Position numbers and translations under genes: made by a program. Under the pieces are notes generated by a model. It was not told the DNA's origin. It made no database searches and worked only from the letters and a program-made list of their open reading frames with translations. From Stenotrophomonas lacuserhaii (GTDB lineage Bacteria > Pseudomonadota > Gammaproteobacteria > Xanthomonadales > Xanthomonadaceae), in the NCBI RefSeq assembly GCF_014836545.1, contig NZ_JACSQS010000022.1:1-54663 (forward strand): a stretch of DNA of 54,663 bases, given 5' to 3'. This document shows positions 33,208 to 42,121 of this stretch, piece by piece (the stretch's first letter is position 1; every line of letters starts with the position of its first letter).

Positions 33208-34441
33208 ATCCGGCCCGCCCGCGCGCGTCGCGGTGGTAGGCGGCGGCCCGGCAGGCCTGTTCGCCGCCGAACAGTTGTGCGCGGCAGGATTGTCGGTGGA
33301 TCTGTACGAAGCCAAGGGCTCGCCCGGGCGGAAGTTCCTGATCGCCGGCAAGGGCGGCTTGAACCTGACCCATTCCGACCTCCGCCCGCTGTTCGACAGC
33401 CGCTACCGCGAACAGACCGCGGCGGTCGCCGGATGGCTGGACGCGTTCGATGCCGACGCACTGCGCCGCTGGGCCGCCGGCCTTGGCGTAGAGACCTATG
33501 TCGGCAGTTCCGGGCGCGTGTTCCCGGTGGACCGCAAGGCGGCCCCGTTGCTGCGCGGCTGGGTACGCCGGCTGAAGGAACAAGGCGTCCGGTTCCACGT
33601 GCAGCATCGCTGGCAGGGGTGGGACGCCGACGGCGCGCTGCGCTTCACCAGTGAAAACGGCGAGCAGCGGGTGCACGCCGACGCCACGCTGCTCGCGCTC
33701 GGCGGCGGCAGCTGGCCGCAGCTGGGCTCGGACGGTGCGTGGGTTCCCCTGCTGCAGGCCCGCGGTGCGGCGATTGCGCCGCTGCAACCGGCCAATTGTG
33801 GTTTCGATGTGCCATGGACCCCGTGGTTCGTGCAGCGCCATGCCGGCACGCCGCTGAAGTCCGTGGTGGCCCACTGGACCGACCTGCACGGCGCGCCGCG
33901 GCATCAACAAGGCGAATGCGTGGTGAGCGAGTACGGCATCGAAGGCAGCCTGGTCTACGCGCTGTCGGCCGACCTGCGCGAGACGATCAATCGTGATGGC
34001 AGCGCAACCCTGTGGCTGGACCTGGTGCCGGGACGCGAGCAGGACCGCCTGGCGGCCGACCTGGCGCGCCCGCGCAAGGGTCGCAGCTTCGGCGAGCACC
34101 TGCGCCGGCAGACCGGCGTCGATGCGGTGAAGGCATCGCTGCTGTTCGAGGTGCTGGGCAAGGACGCCGGGCAGGACATCGCCGCAGTTGCCGCCACCCT
34201 CAAGCGCCTGCCCATCCCGCTGCAGCGCCCGCGGCCGATGGCCGAGGCGATCAGCACCGCCGGCGGGGTGACCCTGCCGTCGCTGGATGCCGGGCTGATG
34301 CTGAAGGCCGTGCCGGGCGTGTTCTGCGCAGGCGAGATGCTGGACTGGGAAGCCCCCACCGGGGGCTACCTGCTGACCGCCTGCTATGCCAGCGCCAAAC
34401 GGGCGGCCGACGGCGTCATCCACTGGCTAGCGACGCGCTGA
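33191..34441 (+). CDS. HI0933-like FAD-dependent flavoprotein (TIGR03862 type)
   Basis: This 416-aa protein opens with the FAD-binding motif [17 protein letters not shown], followed by [23 protein letters not shown], the conserved GKGGxNxT segment of HI0933/BaiN proteins. It also has [15 protein letters not shown] and the C-terminal [32 protein letters not shown]. The family is thought to reduce alkene bonds; the substrate is unknown. Two ATGs lie 15 bases apart; the second is used. The gene overlaps the FKBP gene by 17 bases, and its end overlaps the convergent GNAT gene. Confidence 0.9.
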   Translation: MSSPAESGPPARVAVVGGGPAGLFAAEQLCAAGLSVDLYEAKGSPGRKFLIAGKGGLNLTHSDLRPLFDSRYREQTAAVAGWLDAFDADALRRWAAGLGVETYVGSSGRVFPVDRKAAPLLRGWVRRLKEQGVRFHVQHRWQGWDADGALRFTSENGEQRVHADATLLALGGGSWPQLGSDGAWVPLLQARGAAIAPLQPANCGFDVPWTPWFVQRHAGTPLKSVVAHWTDLHGAPRHQQGECVVSEYGIEGSLVYALSADLRETINRDGSATLWLDLVPGREQDRLAADLARPRKGRSFGEHLRRQTGVDAVKASLLFEVLGKDAGQDIAAVAATLKRLPIPLQRPRPMAEAISTAGGVTLPSLDAGLMLKAVPGVFCAGEMLDWEAPTGGYLLTACYASAKRAADGVIHWLATR

Positions 34442-34921
34442 CATCGCGGGTCGGCGCATGCGCCTGGCTGCGAGCGTGATGCCACTGGGGTGCGGGTACG
34501 CCTGTTCCCCTTCATCCAGGAAGCCGGCACGCTGGTAGAACGCGACCGCGTTGAGCGAGGCCGACAGCAGCACGTCGCGCTGCGGATCAGCCAGGGCCAG
34601 CAGCTGTTGCAGCACGGCCTGGCCCAGCCCCTTCCCGGCCTGCTCCGGGGCGACGAACAGCGCATCGACTTCGTTGTCCTGCAGCACCAGTATCCCGTAG
34701 CCGAGCAACTGTCCGTTCGCATCGTCGGCCACCACGCAGCCTCCTTCGGCGATCAGCCCCGCATATCGCGGTGGCGGCGGTGAAGCCGACCAGCGCGCGA
34801 TCACGTCCGGTGGATAGTGGCTGCGGCACAGTTCGCGCACGCAACGCGTGCGCAGTGCCCACAGCGCCGGCGCATCGTCGGCGCGACCGCCACGGAAGCG
34901 CGGCAACGCCTCCACGCTCAC
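34427..34921 (-). CDS. GNAT family N-acetyltransferase
   Basis: This 164-aa acetyltransferase-fold protein has the strand VDALFVAPEQAGKGLGQAVLQQLLALA (motif A with the acetyl-CoA-binding QxxGxG/A loop), ASLNAVAFYQRAGF (motif B) and GCVVADDANGQLLGYGILV. The acceptor is unknown. Its start overlaps the stop of the glutamate-synthase-like gene (ATGA), so the two are coupled. Its tail overlaps the convergent flavoprotein gene by 15 bp. Confidence 0.88.
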   Translation of the reverse strand: MSVEALPRFRGGRADDAPALWALRTRCVRELCRSHYPPDVIARWSASPPPPRYAGLIAEGGCVVADDANGQLLGYGILVLQDNEVDALFVAPEQAGKGLGQAVLQQLLALADPQRDVLLSASLNAVAFYQRAGFLDEGEQAYPHPSGITLAARRMRRPAMSARR

Positions 34922-36540
34922 CGCGATTTGCTCGCGCGCAGCGCCTGGATCCGTGCCGGTGGCTGGAACGAATCACTGCGCGCATCGGCCCAGTAATCGT
35001 GGAATACCGCGTGGTCCGGGACCTGGCGCAGCAGCTCGCCCGGGGCTAGGTAGCGGTATAACGAGGCCAGCGAGCGGATCTCAACCGGCGATACCCGGCG
35101 CAGGATGTGTTCCGGCCCCAGCTCGGCCGGATCATTCAGTCCGGCCGCGCACAGCAGCTCCTTCAACGCATGCAGGGTATGCCGATGGTAGTTGTGCACG
35201 CGTTCGGCCTTGTCGGTCGGGTCCAGGCTGCGCCAGCGCGATGGATCCTGGGTGGCGATACCGGTAGGACACTTGTCGCTGTGGCAGCTGAGCGACTGGA
35301 TGCAGCCCAGCGCGAACATGAAACCACGCCCGGCATTGCACCAGTCCGCACCCAGCGCGATGATGCGCGCGATGTCGAAGGCGCTGGTGATCTTGCCCGC
35401 CGCGCCGAGCCGGATGCGATCGCGCAGGTCCAGGCCGACCAGCGTGTTGTGCACCAGCAGCAGCGCTTCGTGCATCGGCACGCCGACATGGTCGACGAAC
35501 TCGGCGGGGGCCGCGCCGGTACCGCCCTCGGCGCCATCGACGACGATGAAGTCCGGCAGCAGGCCGGTCTCGCTCATCGCCTTGGCGATGCCGAACCACT
35601 CCCACGGATGGCCGATCGCCAGCTTGAATCCGACCGGCTTGCCGCCGGACAGCTCGCGCAGGCGGGCGACGAACTGCAGCAGTTCGATCGGCGTGGAGAA
35701 CGCGGAGTGCCGCGAGGGCGACACGCAGTCCACGCCCATCGGCACGCCGCGGGTCTCGGAGATCTCCGCGCTTACCTTGGCCGCCGGCAGCACCCCCCCG
35801 TGGCCCGGCTTGGCGCCCTGGGAAAGCTTGATCTCGATCATCTTGACCTGATCGGTGGTCGCATTGGCGACGAAGCGCTCTTCGCTGAAGCTGCCATCGT
35901 CATGGCGGCAGCCGAAGTAGCCCGAGCCGATTTCCCACACCAGGTCGCCGCCCTTCTCGCGGTGGTAGGACGATATCGAGCCTTCGCCGGTGTCGTGGTG
36001 GAAGCCGCCGCGCCGCGCGCCTTCGTTGAGCGCGCGGATCGCATTGGCCGACAGCGAGCCGAAGCTCATGGCGGAAATATTGAACACGCTGGCCGAATAG
36101 GGCTTGGCGCAGTTGGGTCCGATCAGCACGCGGAAATCACTGTGACCGATGCTGGTGGGCGCCAGCGAGTGGTTGATCCACTCGTAATCCACCGCGTAGG
36201 TACTGCGCAGCGTGCCGAACGGCACCACGTCCATCTCGTTCTTGGCGCGCTGGTAGATCAGCGCGCGCTGCTGGCGCGAGAACGGCACGTCTTCCAGGTC
36301 GCTCTGCACGAAGTACTGGCGGATCTCCGGGCCGATCGATTCCAGCCCGTAACGGAAATGCGCGAGCACCGGATAGTTGCGGCGCAGCGTGCTGCGCGAC
36401 TGCAGCAGGTCCCAGGTGCCCAGCACCACCAATGCAGCCGTCAGCCCTACCCCCCAGTACCAGGCGACCCAGTACGTGGCCAGCCACAGGCAGACCGGAA
36501 ACAGGATGATGGCGAGCGCGTAGGCCAGGTAGCGGTGCAT
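34918..36540 (-). CDS. FMN-binding glutamate synthase family protein with membrane anchor
   Basis: This 540-aa protein has two N-terminal TM segments (residues 5-25 and 30-45). The rest is the central/FMN barrel of glutamate synthase: AMSFGSLSANAIRALNEGARRGG, HHDTGEGSIS, IEIKLSQGAKPGHGGVLP, FIVVDGAEGGTGAAP, and the iron-sulfur-type cysteines in CIQSLSCHSDKCPTGIATQDP. The glutamine amidotransferase domain is absent. The real substrate of these stand-alone proteins is unclear. It is coupled to the GNAT gene. Confidence 0.9.
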   Translation of the reverse strand: MHRYLAYALAIILFPVCLWLATYWVAWYWGVGLTAALVVLGTWDLLQSRSTLRRNYPVLAHFRYGLESIGPEIRQYFVQSDLEDVPFSRQQRALIYQRAKNEMDVVPFGTLRSTYAVDYEWINHSLAPTSIGHSDFRVLIGPNCAKPYSASVFNISAMSFGSLSANAIRALNEGARRGGFHHDTGEGSISSYHREKGGDLVWEIGSGYFGCRHDDGSFSEERFVANATTDQVKMIEIKLSQGAKPGHGGVLPAAKVSAEISETRGVPMGVDCVSPSRHSAFSTPIELLQFVARLRELSGGKPVGFKLAIGHPWEWFGIAKAMSETGLLPDFIVVDGAEGGTGAAPAEFVDHVGVPMHEALLLVHNTLVGLDLRDRIRLGAAGKITSAFDIARIIALGADWCNAGRGFMFALGCIQSLSCHSDKCPTGIATQDPSRWRSLDPTDKAERVHNYHRHTLHALKELLCAAGLNDPAELGPEHILRRVSPVEIRSLASLYRYLAPGELLRQVPDHAVFHDYWADARSDSFQPPARIQALRASKSR

Positions 36541-36604
36541 GGCGTTCCTTTCAGGATGGCTGCAACCAGTCTACCCGCGACGGCGTCGACGCCGCGCCAG
36601 CCGC

Positions 36605-37891
36605 TTACAGGCGGCCGTCCACCGAAGCACGGGGCCACGCCGACTTGACGTCGTAGACGATGCCGCCCGGTGCCTGCAGGGCCGCGATCCGTGCCGCATC
36701 CATGTCCAGGAACGCGGCGTGCGCCACCGCCAGCACCACCGCATCGTAGGCACCGGGTTCTGGACGGGCGACCCACTGCACCGCGGTGTCCGCCAATACC
36801 GCCGGACCCACCCATGGATCGTGCACCTCCACCCGCGCACCACTGGCCTGGAGCTGTCCGGCCAGTTCCAGCGCACGGCTGTTGCGCAGGTCCGGGCAGT
36901 CTTCCTTGAACGTCACCCCGAGCACCAGGATGCGGGCCTGGGCCGGGGAGCGGCCGCGTTCGGCCAGCAGCGACAGCACGCGCTCGGCCACGTGCGCGCC
37001 GACCCGGTTGTTGACCTGGCGTGCGGTATGGATGAGATCAGGGTGGTAGCCCACGCTCTCGGATTTGTGCAGCAGATAATACGGATCCACGCCGATGCAA
37101 TGCCCGCCGACCAGGCCGGGCCGGAACGGCAGGAAATTCCACTTGCTGCCGGCTGCGTCGAGCACGTCCTGGGTATCGATGCCGAGCTTGTCGAAGATCA
37201 GCGCCAGTTCGTTGACCAGCGCGATGTTGACGTCGCGCTGGATGTTTTCCACGACCTTGGCGGCCTCGGCCACGCGCATCGACGGTGCGGGGAACGTGCC
37301 GGCGGTGATGATCCGGCGGTACAGCGCGTCCACGATCGCGGCGACCTCCGGGGTAGAACCGGAGGTGATCTTGCGGATGTCGGCCAGCCGGCGCGTGCGG
37401 TCGCCCGGACTGACCCGTTCGGGGCTGTAGCCGCAGTAGAAGTCCTGGTTGAAGCGCAGTCCCGAACCCGCTTCCAGCAGGGGAATGCAGACTTCTTCGG
37501 TGGTGCCGGGATACACGGTGGACTCATACACCACCAGGTCGCCGGCCTTCAGCACGCTGGCCACGCGTTCGCTGGCCGAGCGCAGCGGGCCCAGATCGGG
37601 CTGCTCATGCGCGTCTATCGGCGTGGGCACGGTGATGATGTAGACGTTGCAGGCCGCCAGTTCGGCCGCATCGGCGCTACAGCGCAGCAGCGGTGCGCCC
37701 GCCAGCTCGCCGTCCTCCAGTTCCAGGGTATGGTCGTGGCCCTGCTGCAGTTCGGCAACCCGCGCGGCATCGATGTCGAAGCCCAGGGTGGGGAACAACC
37801 GCCCGAAGGCGACCGCCAGCGGCAGGCCGACATACCCCAGGCCGATGATCGCAGGACGCGGTGACGCAGCAGCCGAAACCGGGACGCTCAT
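36605..37891 (-). CDS. Nucleotide-sugar dehydrogenase (WbpA/TviB-type UDP-N-acetylhexosamine dehydrogenase)
   Basis: This 428-aa NAD-dependent enzyme would oxidise C6 of a UDP-sugar to the uronic acid for surface polysaccharide. It has the Rossmann motif IIGLGYVGLPLAVAFG, VYESTVYPGTTEEVC, GYSPERVSPGD, KVVENIQRDVNIALVNELA (the WbpA/TviB form) and the catalytic Cys in GGHCIGVDPYYL. The C-terminal domain begins LVLGVTFKEDCPDLRNS. No other sugar genes adjoin it. The start MSVPVSAAASPRP follows from the Rossmann position. Confidence 0.93.
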   Translation of the reverse strand: MSVPVSAAASPRPAIIGLGYVGLPLAVAFGRLFPTLGFDIDAARVAELQQGHDHTLELEDGELAGAPLLRCSADAAELAACNVYIITVPTPIDAHEQPDLGPLRSASERVASVLKAGDLVVYESTVYPGTTEEVCIPLLEAGSGLRFNQDFYCGYSPERVSPGDRTRRLADIRKITSGSTPEVAAIVDALYRRIITAGTFPAPSMRVAEAAKVVENIQRDVNIALVNELALIFDKLGIDTQDVLDAAGSKWNFLPFRPGLVGGHCIGVDPYYLLHKSESVGYHPDLIHTARQVNNRVGAHVAERVLSLLAERGRSPAQARILVLGVTFKEDCPDLRNSRALELAGQLQASGARVEVHDPWVGPAVLADTAVQWVARPEPGAYDAVVLAVAHAAFLDMDAARIAALQAPGGIVYDVKSAWPRASVDGRL

Positions 37892-38001
37892 GCGAAGCCT
37901 TCCTGCTGCGCGATGCGGCTCGATCGTTCCATTGCGCACCCGCCTCCAACTCAAAGAGGCACAAGGGTAACCGCCATGCCCGGCGCTGACCACGCCCGTG
38001 A

Positions 38002-38448
38002 TCAGGAGCCCAGGCTGACCGCCGCGGGCTCCAGCTCGCCATCGCCGCCGGTCCAGCTGCGCAGCAGCAGCGCCAGCCCCTGCTCGGCCGTGGGCGGGTC
38101 GGCACTGATGCCCGTCCAGGGCGCGTCGATGATGTGGCTCATCGTCAGTGGATCGATCCGCCGGTTGGCCATGGTCCAGTGGGGGAACCGGCGCGTGCCC
38201 ACCACTGCCGCGGCCAGTTGCCGTACGCCATGGTGGCGACTGGCGTTGAGGACCCTGCCGTAGACGGAATCCAGGCCATCACGGGGGCCTTCCAGGTATT
38301 GCAGGAAGCGTTCGCCATCGAACATCAGCACGCCGGTGACACCGGCCATCCGGTTGAACGCCGTCGCATCGGCCAGCAGCGCATCCAGCTCCTGCGGTGC
38401 CAGCTCCGGACGGGCCTGGCTGACGTAGGCAATCGCGTGCAACGACAT
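38002..38448 (-). CDS. BLUF-domain blue-light photoreceptor
   Basis: This 148-aa stand-alone BLUF protein binds FAD and senses blue light. The essential residues are present: Tyr8 in IAYVS, Asn32 in AFNRMAGVTGVLMFDG and Gln50 in RFLQYLEGP. The C-terminal part (about 95-148) carries no output domain, so it must act through a partner, as in the short BLUF group. GGGAG five bases ahead supports the ATG. No obvious partner (EAL or MerR protein) lies beside it. Confidence 0.93.
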   Translation of the reverse strand: MSLHAIAYVSQARPELAPQELDALLADATAFNRMAGVTGVLMFDGERFLQYLEGPRDGLDSVYGRVLNASRHHGVRQLAAAVVGTRRFPHWTMANRRIDPLTMSHIIDAPWTGISADPPTAEQGLALLLRSWTGGDGELEPAAVSLGS

Positions 38449-38598
38449 GGTCACTCCCTGGCCCCTTACAAAGCCGAATATGGCATGAACGACGCACTGT
38501 TTACAGTTGGATTGCCCATACCGCGTATCTGGTCACGGTTCCACGCACGCGCGCCGCCATTCCAAATTCGCGCCCCGTGGTGCACCCTATGCCGCGCG

Positions 38599-38685
38599 GC
38601 CCGGATGGCGAAACTGGTAGACGCAGCGGACTTAAAATCCGCCGACCGCAAGGTCTTGCCGGTTCGATCCCGGCTCCGGGCACCA
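38599..38685 (+). tRNA. tRNA-Leu(UAA)
   Basis: This is an 87-nt cloverleaf with long variable arm. The acceptor stem GCCCGGA/TCCGGGC is followed by ACCA, so CCA is encoded. The anticodon loop CTTAAAATC gives UAA, and the T arm is GGTTCGATCC. No att-like repeat or integrase is beside it. Confidence 0.95.
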
Positions 38686-38711
38686 GATCCGCTTGCCAGC
38701 ACCCCGATGCC

Positions 38712-40121
38712 TCACAGGGCACGCGAGTAACGCGCCGGCTGTCCCGGCCGCGACAGGTAGCGGTCAAAGCACATCGCCAGCAGGCGAAGCAGCGGGCGCC
38801 CCGCTTCAGTGGCACGCACCCCTCCCTCGTCCAGCTCGGCCAGCCCGTCGGCCTGCAGCGCGTGCAGCTGCACCAGCGCATCGGCGAAGTACGCTTCGAA
38901 GAGGATACCGCGCGCGGCACACAGGGCCGCCGCATCGACGTGGCCGTGGCACATCAGCCGCTGGATGATCTCCGCGCGCAGCAGGTCGTCCTGGTCGAGC
39001 TGTACGCCGCGCCACACCGGCAGATGCCCGGCATCGACCGCCGCCTCCCACGCCGGCAGGTCTCGCGGGTTCTGGCTGTAGGTGCTGGCCACCGTGCTGA
39101 TGGCGCTCACCCCCAGGCCCAGCAGATCGGTATCGGCATGGGTGGTGTACCCCATGAAGTTGCGGTGCAGCTGGCCGGCGCGCTGGGCACGCGACAGGTC
39201 TTCTTCCGGCAGCGCGAAATGGTCCATGCCGATGTACTGGTAGCCGGCCTGCAGCAGCCGCTCCACTGCCAGCCCGAGCAGCGCCAGCTTCTGCTCCGGC
39301 GCCGGCAGCCGGGATTCGTCGATCTGCCGCTGCGCGCGGAACAGCTGTGGCAGGTGCGCATAGCCGTATACCGCCAGCCGATCCGGGCGCAGTGCCAACA
39401 CCTGCTCCAGCGTGCGCCCGAAGCCCTGTTCGTTCTGTCCTGGCAGGCCGTAGATCAGGTCCACGTTGACCGAGCGCATCCCGTGATCGCGGCAGGCCTG
39501 CAGGATATCCAGCGTCTGCTCCACGCCCTGCAGGCGGTTGATCGATGCCTGTACCGCCGGATCGAAATCCTGTACTCCCAGGCTGGCCCGGTTGAATCCC
39601 AGTTCGGCCAGCAGGGCCACGTCGTCGCGGTCGATGAAGCGCGGATCGAGTTCGATGGAGAAATCGCGCGCCGCGGAAGTACTGAATCGGAAGCGCCTGC
39701 GCAGGCTTTGCAGCAGTTCGGTCATCGCCTCACGGGTGAGGAAATTGGGCGTTCCGCCGCCCAGGTGCAGCTGGATCACCTCGCGGGACGGGTCGATGTG
39801 CGAAGCGATCAGGTCCGCCTCGGCCAGCACCCGCGCTACGTACGCGTGGCCACGGCTGCGGTCGCGGCTGATGATCCGGTTGCAGCCACAATAGAAGCAC
39901 GGGCTGCTGCAGAACGGGACATGCACGTACAACGACAACGCGCGTGCCTGCCCGTTGCTACGTGCCAAGGCAGCGGTGAATTCGCTCTCGCCGAATGCCT
40001 CATGGAAATGCGGCGCGGTCGGGTAGGAGGTGTAGCGCGGACCCGGTTTGTCGTGCCGGCGCAGGGTCGCTGCGTCGAAACACCAGGCCAGGCCGCCTTC
40101 AACAGGTGAGTACGTGTCCAT
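38712..40121 (-). CDS. hemN: Oxygen-independent coproporphyrinogen III oxidase (radical SAM)
   Basis: HemN decarboxylates coproporphyrinogen III to protoporphyrinogen IX without oxygen. The 469-aa protein has PGPRYTSYPTAPHF, the radical-SAM cluster Cys71, Cys75 and Cys78 in FCSSPCFYCGCN, and LGGGTPNFL. Further motifs are ELDPRFID and VNVDLIYGLPGQ, and the HemN C-terminal domain carries MGYTTHADTDLLGLGVSAIS. An FNR-type box (TTGACCCAGATCAA) lies 35 bp upstream of the ATG, as expected for an anaerobically induced haem gene. Its centre is 41.5 bp from the ATG, so transcription may start very near the start codon. Confidence 0.96.
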   Translation of the reverse strand: MDTYSPVEGGLAWCFDAATLRRHDKPGPRYTSYPTAPHFHEAFGESEFTAALARSNGQARALSLYVHVPFCSSPCFYCGCNRIISRDRSRGHAYVARVLAEADLIASHIDPSREVIQLHLGGGTPNFLTREAMTELLQSLRRRFRFSTSAARDFSIELDPRFIDRDDVALLAELGFNRASLGVQDFDPAVQASINRLQGVEQTLDILQACRDHGMRSVNVDLIYGLPGQNEQGFGRTLEQVLALRPDRLAVYGYAHLPQLFRAQRQIDESRLPAPEQKLALLGLAVERLLQAGYQYIGMDHFALPEEDLSRAQRAGQLHRNFMGYTTHADTDLLGLGVSAISTVASTYSQNPRDLPAWEAAVDAGHLPVWRGVQLDQDDLLRAEIIQRLMCHGHVDAAALCAARGILFEAYFADALVQLHALQADGLAELDEGGVRATEAGRPLLRLLAMCFDRYLSRPGQPARYSRAL

Positions 40122-40155
40122 GCCTGCAGCGTGCCTGCGCCCGCGCGCAGACGCC

Positions 40156-40169
40156 TTGACCCAGATCAA
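40156..40169 (-). promoter_or_regulatory. FNR/ANR-type box upstream of hemN
   Basis: TTGACCCAGATCAA matches the TTGATnnnnATCAA consensus at 9 of 10 fixed positions. It lies between the hemN start and the end of the globin gene. Confidence 0.7.
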
Positions 40170-40179
40170 TCCAGGCCGA

Positions 40180-40605
40180 TCAGCCGACGATCGGCAGGCC
40201 GATAGATGGCAGGCGCAGCATCCGGTAGCGCTTCCAGAACGTATCGGCGATGCGCGCGGCGATGTCATCGGCCAGCCGCTGCATCTGCGGGTTGCCACTT
40301 TCCGCCGAGGTCATCCGGAACAACACCAGCCAGCGGTCGAACAGATCGCGGTCCATGTCATCGATGGCCATGTGCTTGGACATCGGCGAGCCCTGGAAGC
40401 GCCGGGTGCCGCGCAGCAGGGCCGACCAGAAATCGACCAGCTGCGCCAGGTGGGTCGGCCAGTCCTGCACGTGCGCAGTGAACACCGGACCCAGCCGGGG
40501 TTCGTCACGTACGCGCGCATAGAAGTCGTGGACCAGACGGGTCACTTCCGCTTCGGTGCACAGGTCGGGGGAGGCTACGGGGAGCGGCAGTGGCAGGGTG
40601 TCCAT
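40180..40605 (-). CDS. Truncated hemoglobin (group III-like)
   Basis: This 141-aa globin-fold protein has ARVRDEPRLGPVF after helix A/B with the B10 Tyr in DFYARV, the FWSALLRGTRRFQGSPMSKHM segment containing the likely proximal His, and FDRWLVLFRMTSAE followed by the C-terminal FWKRYRMLR. This fits group III truncated globins. An ATG at 40632 would add nine residues; the start used leaves room for a promoter with the FNR box at 40660-40673 near position -41. It is probably involved in nitric oxide or oxygen handling at low oxygen. Confidence 0.82.
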   Translation of the reverse strand: MDTLPLPLPVASPDLCTEAEVTRLVHDFYARVRDEPRLGPVFTAHVQDWPTHLAQLVDFWSALLRGTRRFQGSPMSKHMAIDDMDRDLFDRWLVLFRMTSAESGNPQMQRLADDIAARIADTFWKRYRMLRLPSIGLPIVG

Positions 40606-40659
40606 GGAATCGGCGCGGATCTGATGGCCCATGATCGCACCGGGCTCCACAACTCCCGC

Positions 40660-40673
40660 TTGATCAGGATCAA
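40660..40673. promoter_or_regulatory. Perfect FNR/ANR-type box between divergent globin and ccoG-like genes
   Basis: TTGATCAGGATCAA matches the consensus at all fixed positions. On the minus side a GATCAT hexamer (40632-40637) lies at -10 distance. On the plus side a weaker TCTACA (40694-40699) lies similarly placed. The site could activate both directions. Confidence 0.75.
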
Positions 40674-40768
40674 GGACGCCGGCCTGGGCGGTTTCTACAG
40701 TGGCCGCTGCCGGTGGGACGCTCCCTGCTCCCGTCGGTCCCCACCGCCCTCCTGCCGGAATGTGACCC

Positions 40769-41074
40769 ATGCCCCGACAGTGCCTCACCCACGCCCGTTG
40801 GCCCCCAGGGCGACGCTTGCCCGCGCTGGGCGCGATCCTCTGGCCAGGCTTCATCACCGCGGCGTTGGCGTGCGTGGTGTTCTTCGCCTTCGTCGATCCG
40901 CTGCGCCTGCGCGATATCAGCTTCCCCGGCCACGGCATCAGCCGCGGGCTGGGCTACACGCTTGGGTTCTTCATGTTCTGGGGGATCACCAGCCTGTCCA
41001 GCGCCACCACCTGCTACCTGCTGCGGCCGGCATCGGCGCACGGTGGAGACGACGACGAGGTGCCGCTGGGATGA
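40769..41074 (+). CDS. Small membrane protein upstream of ccoG-like gene
   Basis: This 101-aa protein has two TM helices (about 20-42 and 63-85). Its central segment FVDPLRLRDISFPGHGISRGLGYTLGFFMFWGITSLSSATTCYLL resembles small proteins I have seen named beside cbb3-oxidase accessory genes. Its TGA overlaps the ATG of the next gene (ATGA), so it is coupled to the CcoG-like protein. The FNR box upstream suggests low-oxygen expression. The function is unknown. Confidence 0.8.
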   Translation: MPRQCLTHARWPPGRRLPALGAILWPGFITAALACVVFFAFVDPLRLRDISFPGHGISRGLGYTLGFFMFWGITSLSSATTCYLLRPASAHGGDDDEVPLG

Positions 41075-42120
41075 ATCCGCCCACGCTGCCGTCATGGACC
41101 CGAACGGCCCTGCCGGTCGTGCTGCTGATCGGCTTCCACGCCCTTCCGTGGCTTCGTTGGGACGGCCGCCAGGCGGTGCTGCTGGACGTGGTGGAGCGCC
41201 GCTTCGATGTGTTCTGCCTCACGCTGTGGCCCAGCCAGGCCGGCCTGTTGCTGGGGGCGCTTGCGGTGCTGGCGGTGACGCTGGCCTTGTGCACGCACCT
41301 GGCCGGCCGCCTGTGGTGTGGGCATGCCTGTCCGCAGACCGTGTGGAGCACGCTGTTCGCCTGGGTGGAGCACGGCACACGGCGCCTGCTTGGAAAGTCC
41401 CGCGTAGAGCCGCTCGCGCGCCATGCGCTTTGGATCGTAATCGCGCTGTGGACTGCGTTGAGCTTCGTCGGCCTGTTCACTCCCATCCAGTCGCTGCTGG
41501 CCCGCGCCGTCACCCTGCGGCTGGACGGCTTCGAATCGTTCTGGATCGTCTTCTACACCGTGGCCACATGGGGAAACGCCAGTTTCCTGCGCTGGCATGT
41601 CTGCCGCCTGCTGTGTCCCTTCGCGCGTCTGCAGCCGCTGCTGCGCGATGGACATACCCCGCGCATGCTGTACCTGGCGCCTCGTGGCGAGCCGCGCGGG
41701 CCAAGGCGGCCGGGAGGTGGCAGCATTGCCCAGCGCGGACGCGGCCTGCTCGATGCCGGCACCGCACAGGATTACGTATTCCGCTGGGCCCATCCGCAGC
41801 TGGCCGGACCGATGCCCCGTTTCGCCGATGATCGGCTGGGCGACTGCACCGACTGCCGACGCTGCGTGCAGGCCTGCCCGATGGCGCTGGACGTGCGCGA
41901 TGGCCCGCAGGCCGATTGCCTGGACTGCGGTGCCTGCGCGGTGGCCTGTGAGCAATCGCAACGGGCGGCAGGGCTGGGCCCCGGGCTCATCCAGCACATC
42001 AGCCCGCAGCGACTGGCCGGACATCGGCTGCAGTGGATACGACCGCGGACGCTTGCGCTGCTGGGACTGCTGAGCCTGCTGCTGGGACTGATCGTGCTGG
42101 GTGCCGCGCTGGCAGGGTGA
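41071..42120 (+). CDS. CcoG/RdxA-like membrane ferredoxin, short form
   Basis: This 349-aa protein has several TM helices and the CcoG motifs WCGHACPQTVWS (83-89) and CRLLCPFARLQP (about 178-188). Two four-Cys cluster motifs follow: CTDCRRCVQACP and CLDCGACAVACEQ (259-293). CcoG reduces copper for cbb3 oxidase assembly. Here the C-terminal periplasmic FixG-like domain of about 120 residues is missing and the protein ends in one TM helix. It is therefore a shorter relative rather than a standard CcoG. It converges directly on the next minus-strand gene with one base between the stops. Confidence 0.88.
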   Translation: MNPPTLPSWTRTALPVVLLIGFHALPWLRWDGRQAVLLDVVERRFDVFCLTLWPSQAGLLLGALAVLAVTLALCTHLAGRLWCGHACPQTVWSTLFAWVEHGTRRLLGKSRVEPLARHALWIVIALWTALSFVGLFTPIQSLLARAVTLRLDGFESFWIVFYTVATWGNASFLRWHVCRLLCPFARLQPLLRDGHTPRMLYLAPRGEPRGPRRPGGGSIAQRGRGLLDAGTAQDYVFRWAHPQLAGPMPRFADDRLGDCTDCRRCVQACPMALDVRDGPQADCLDCGACAVACEQSQRAAGLGPGLIQHISPQRLAGHRLQWIRPRTLALLGLLSLLLGLIVLGAALAG

Positions 42121-42121
42121 A

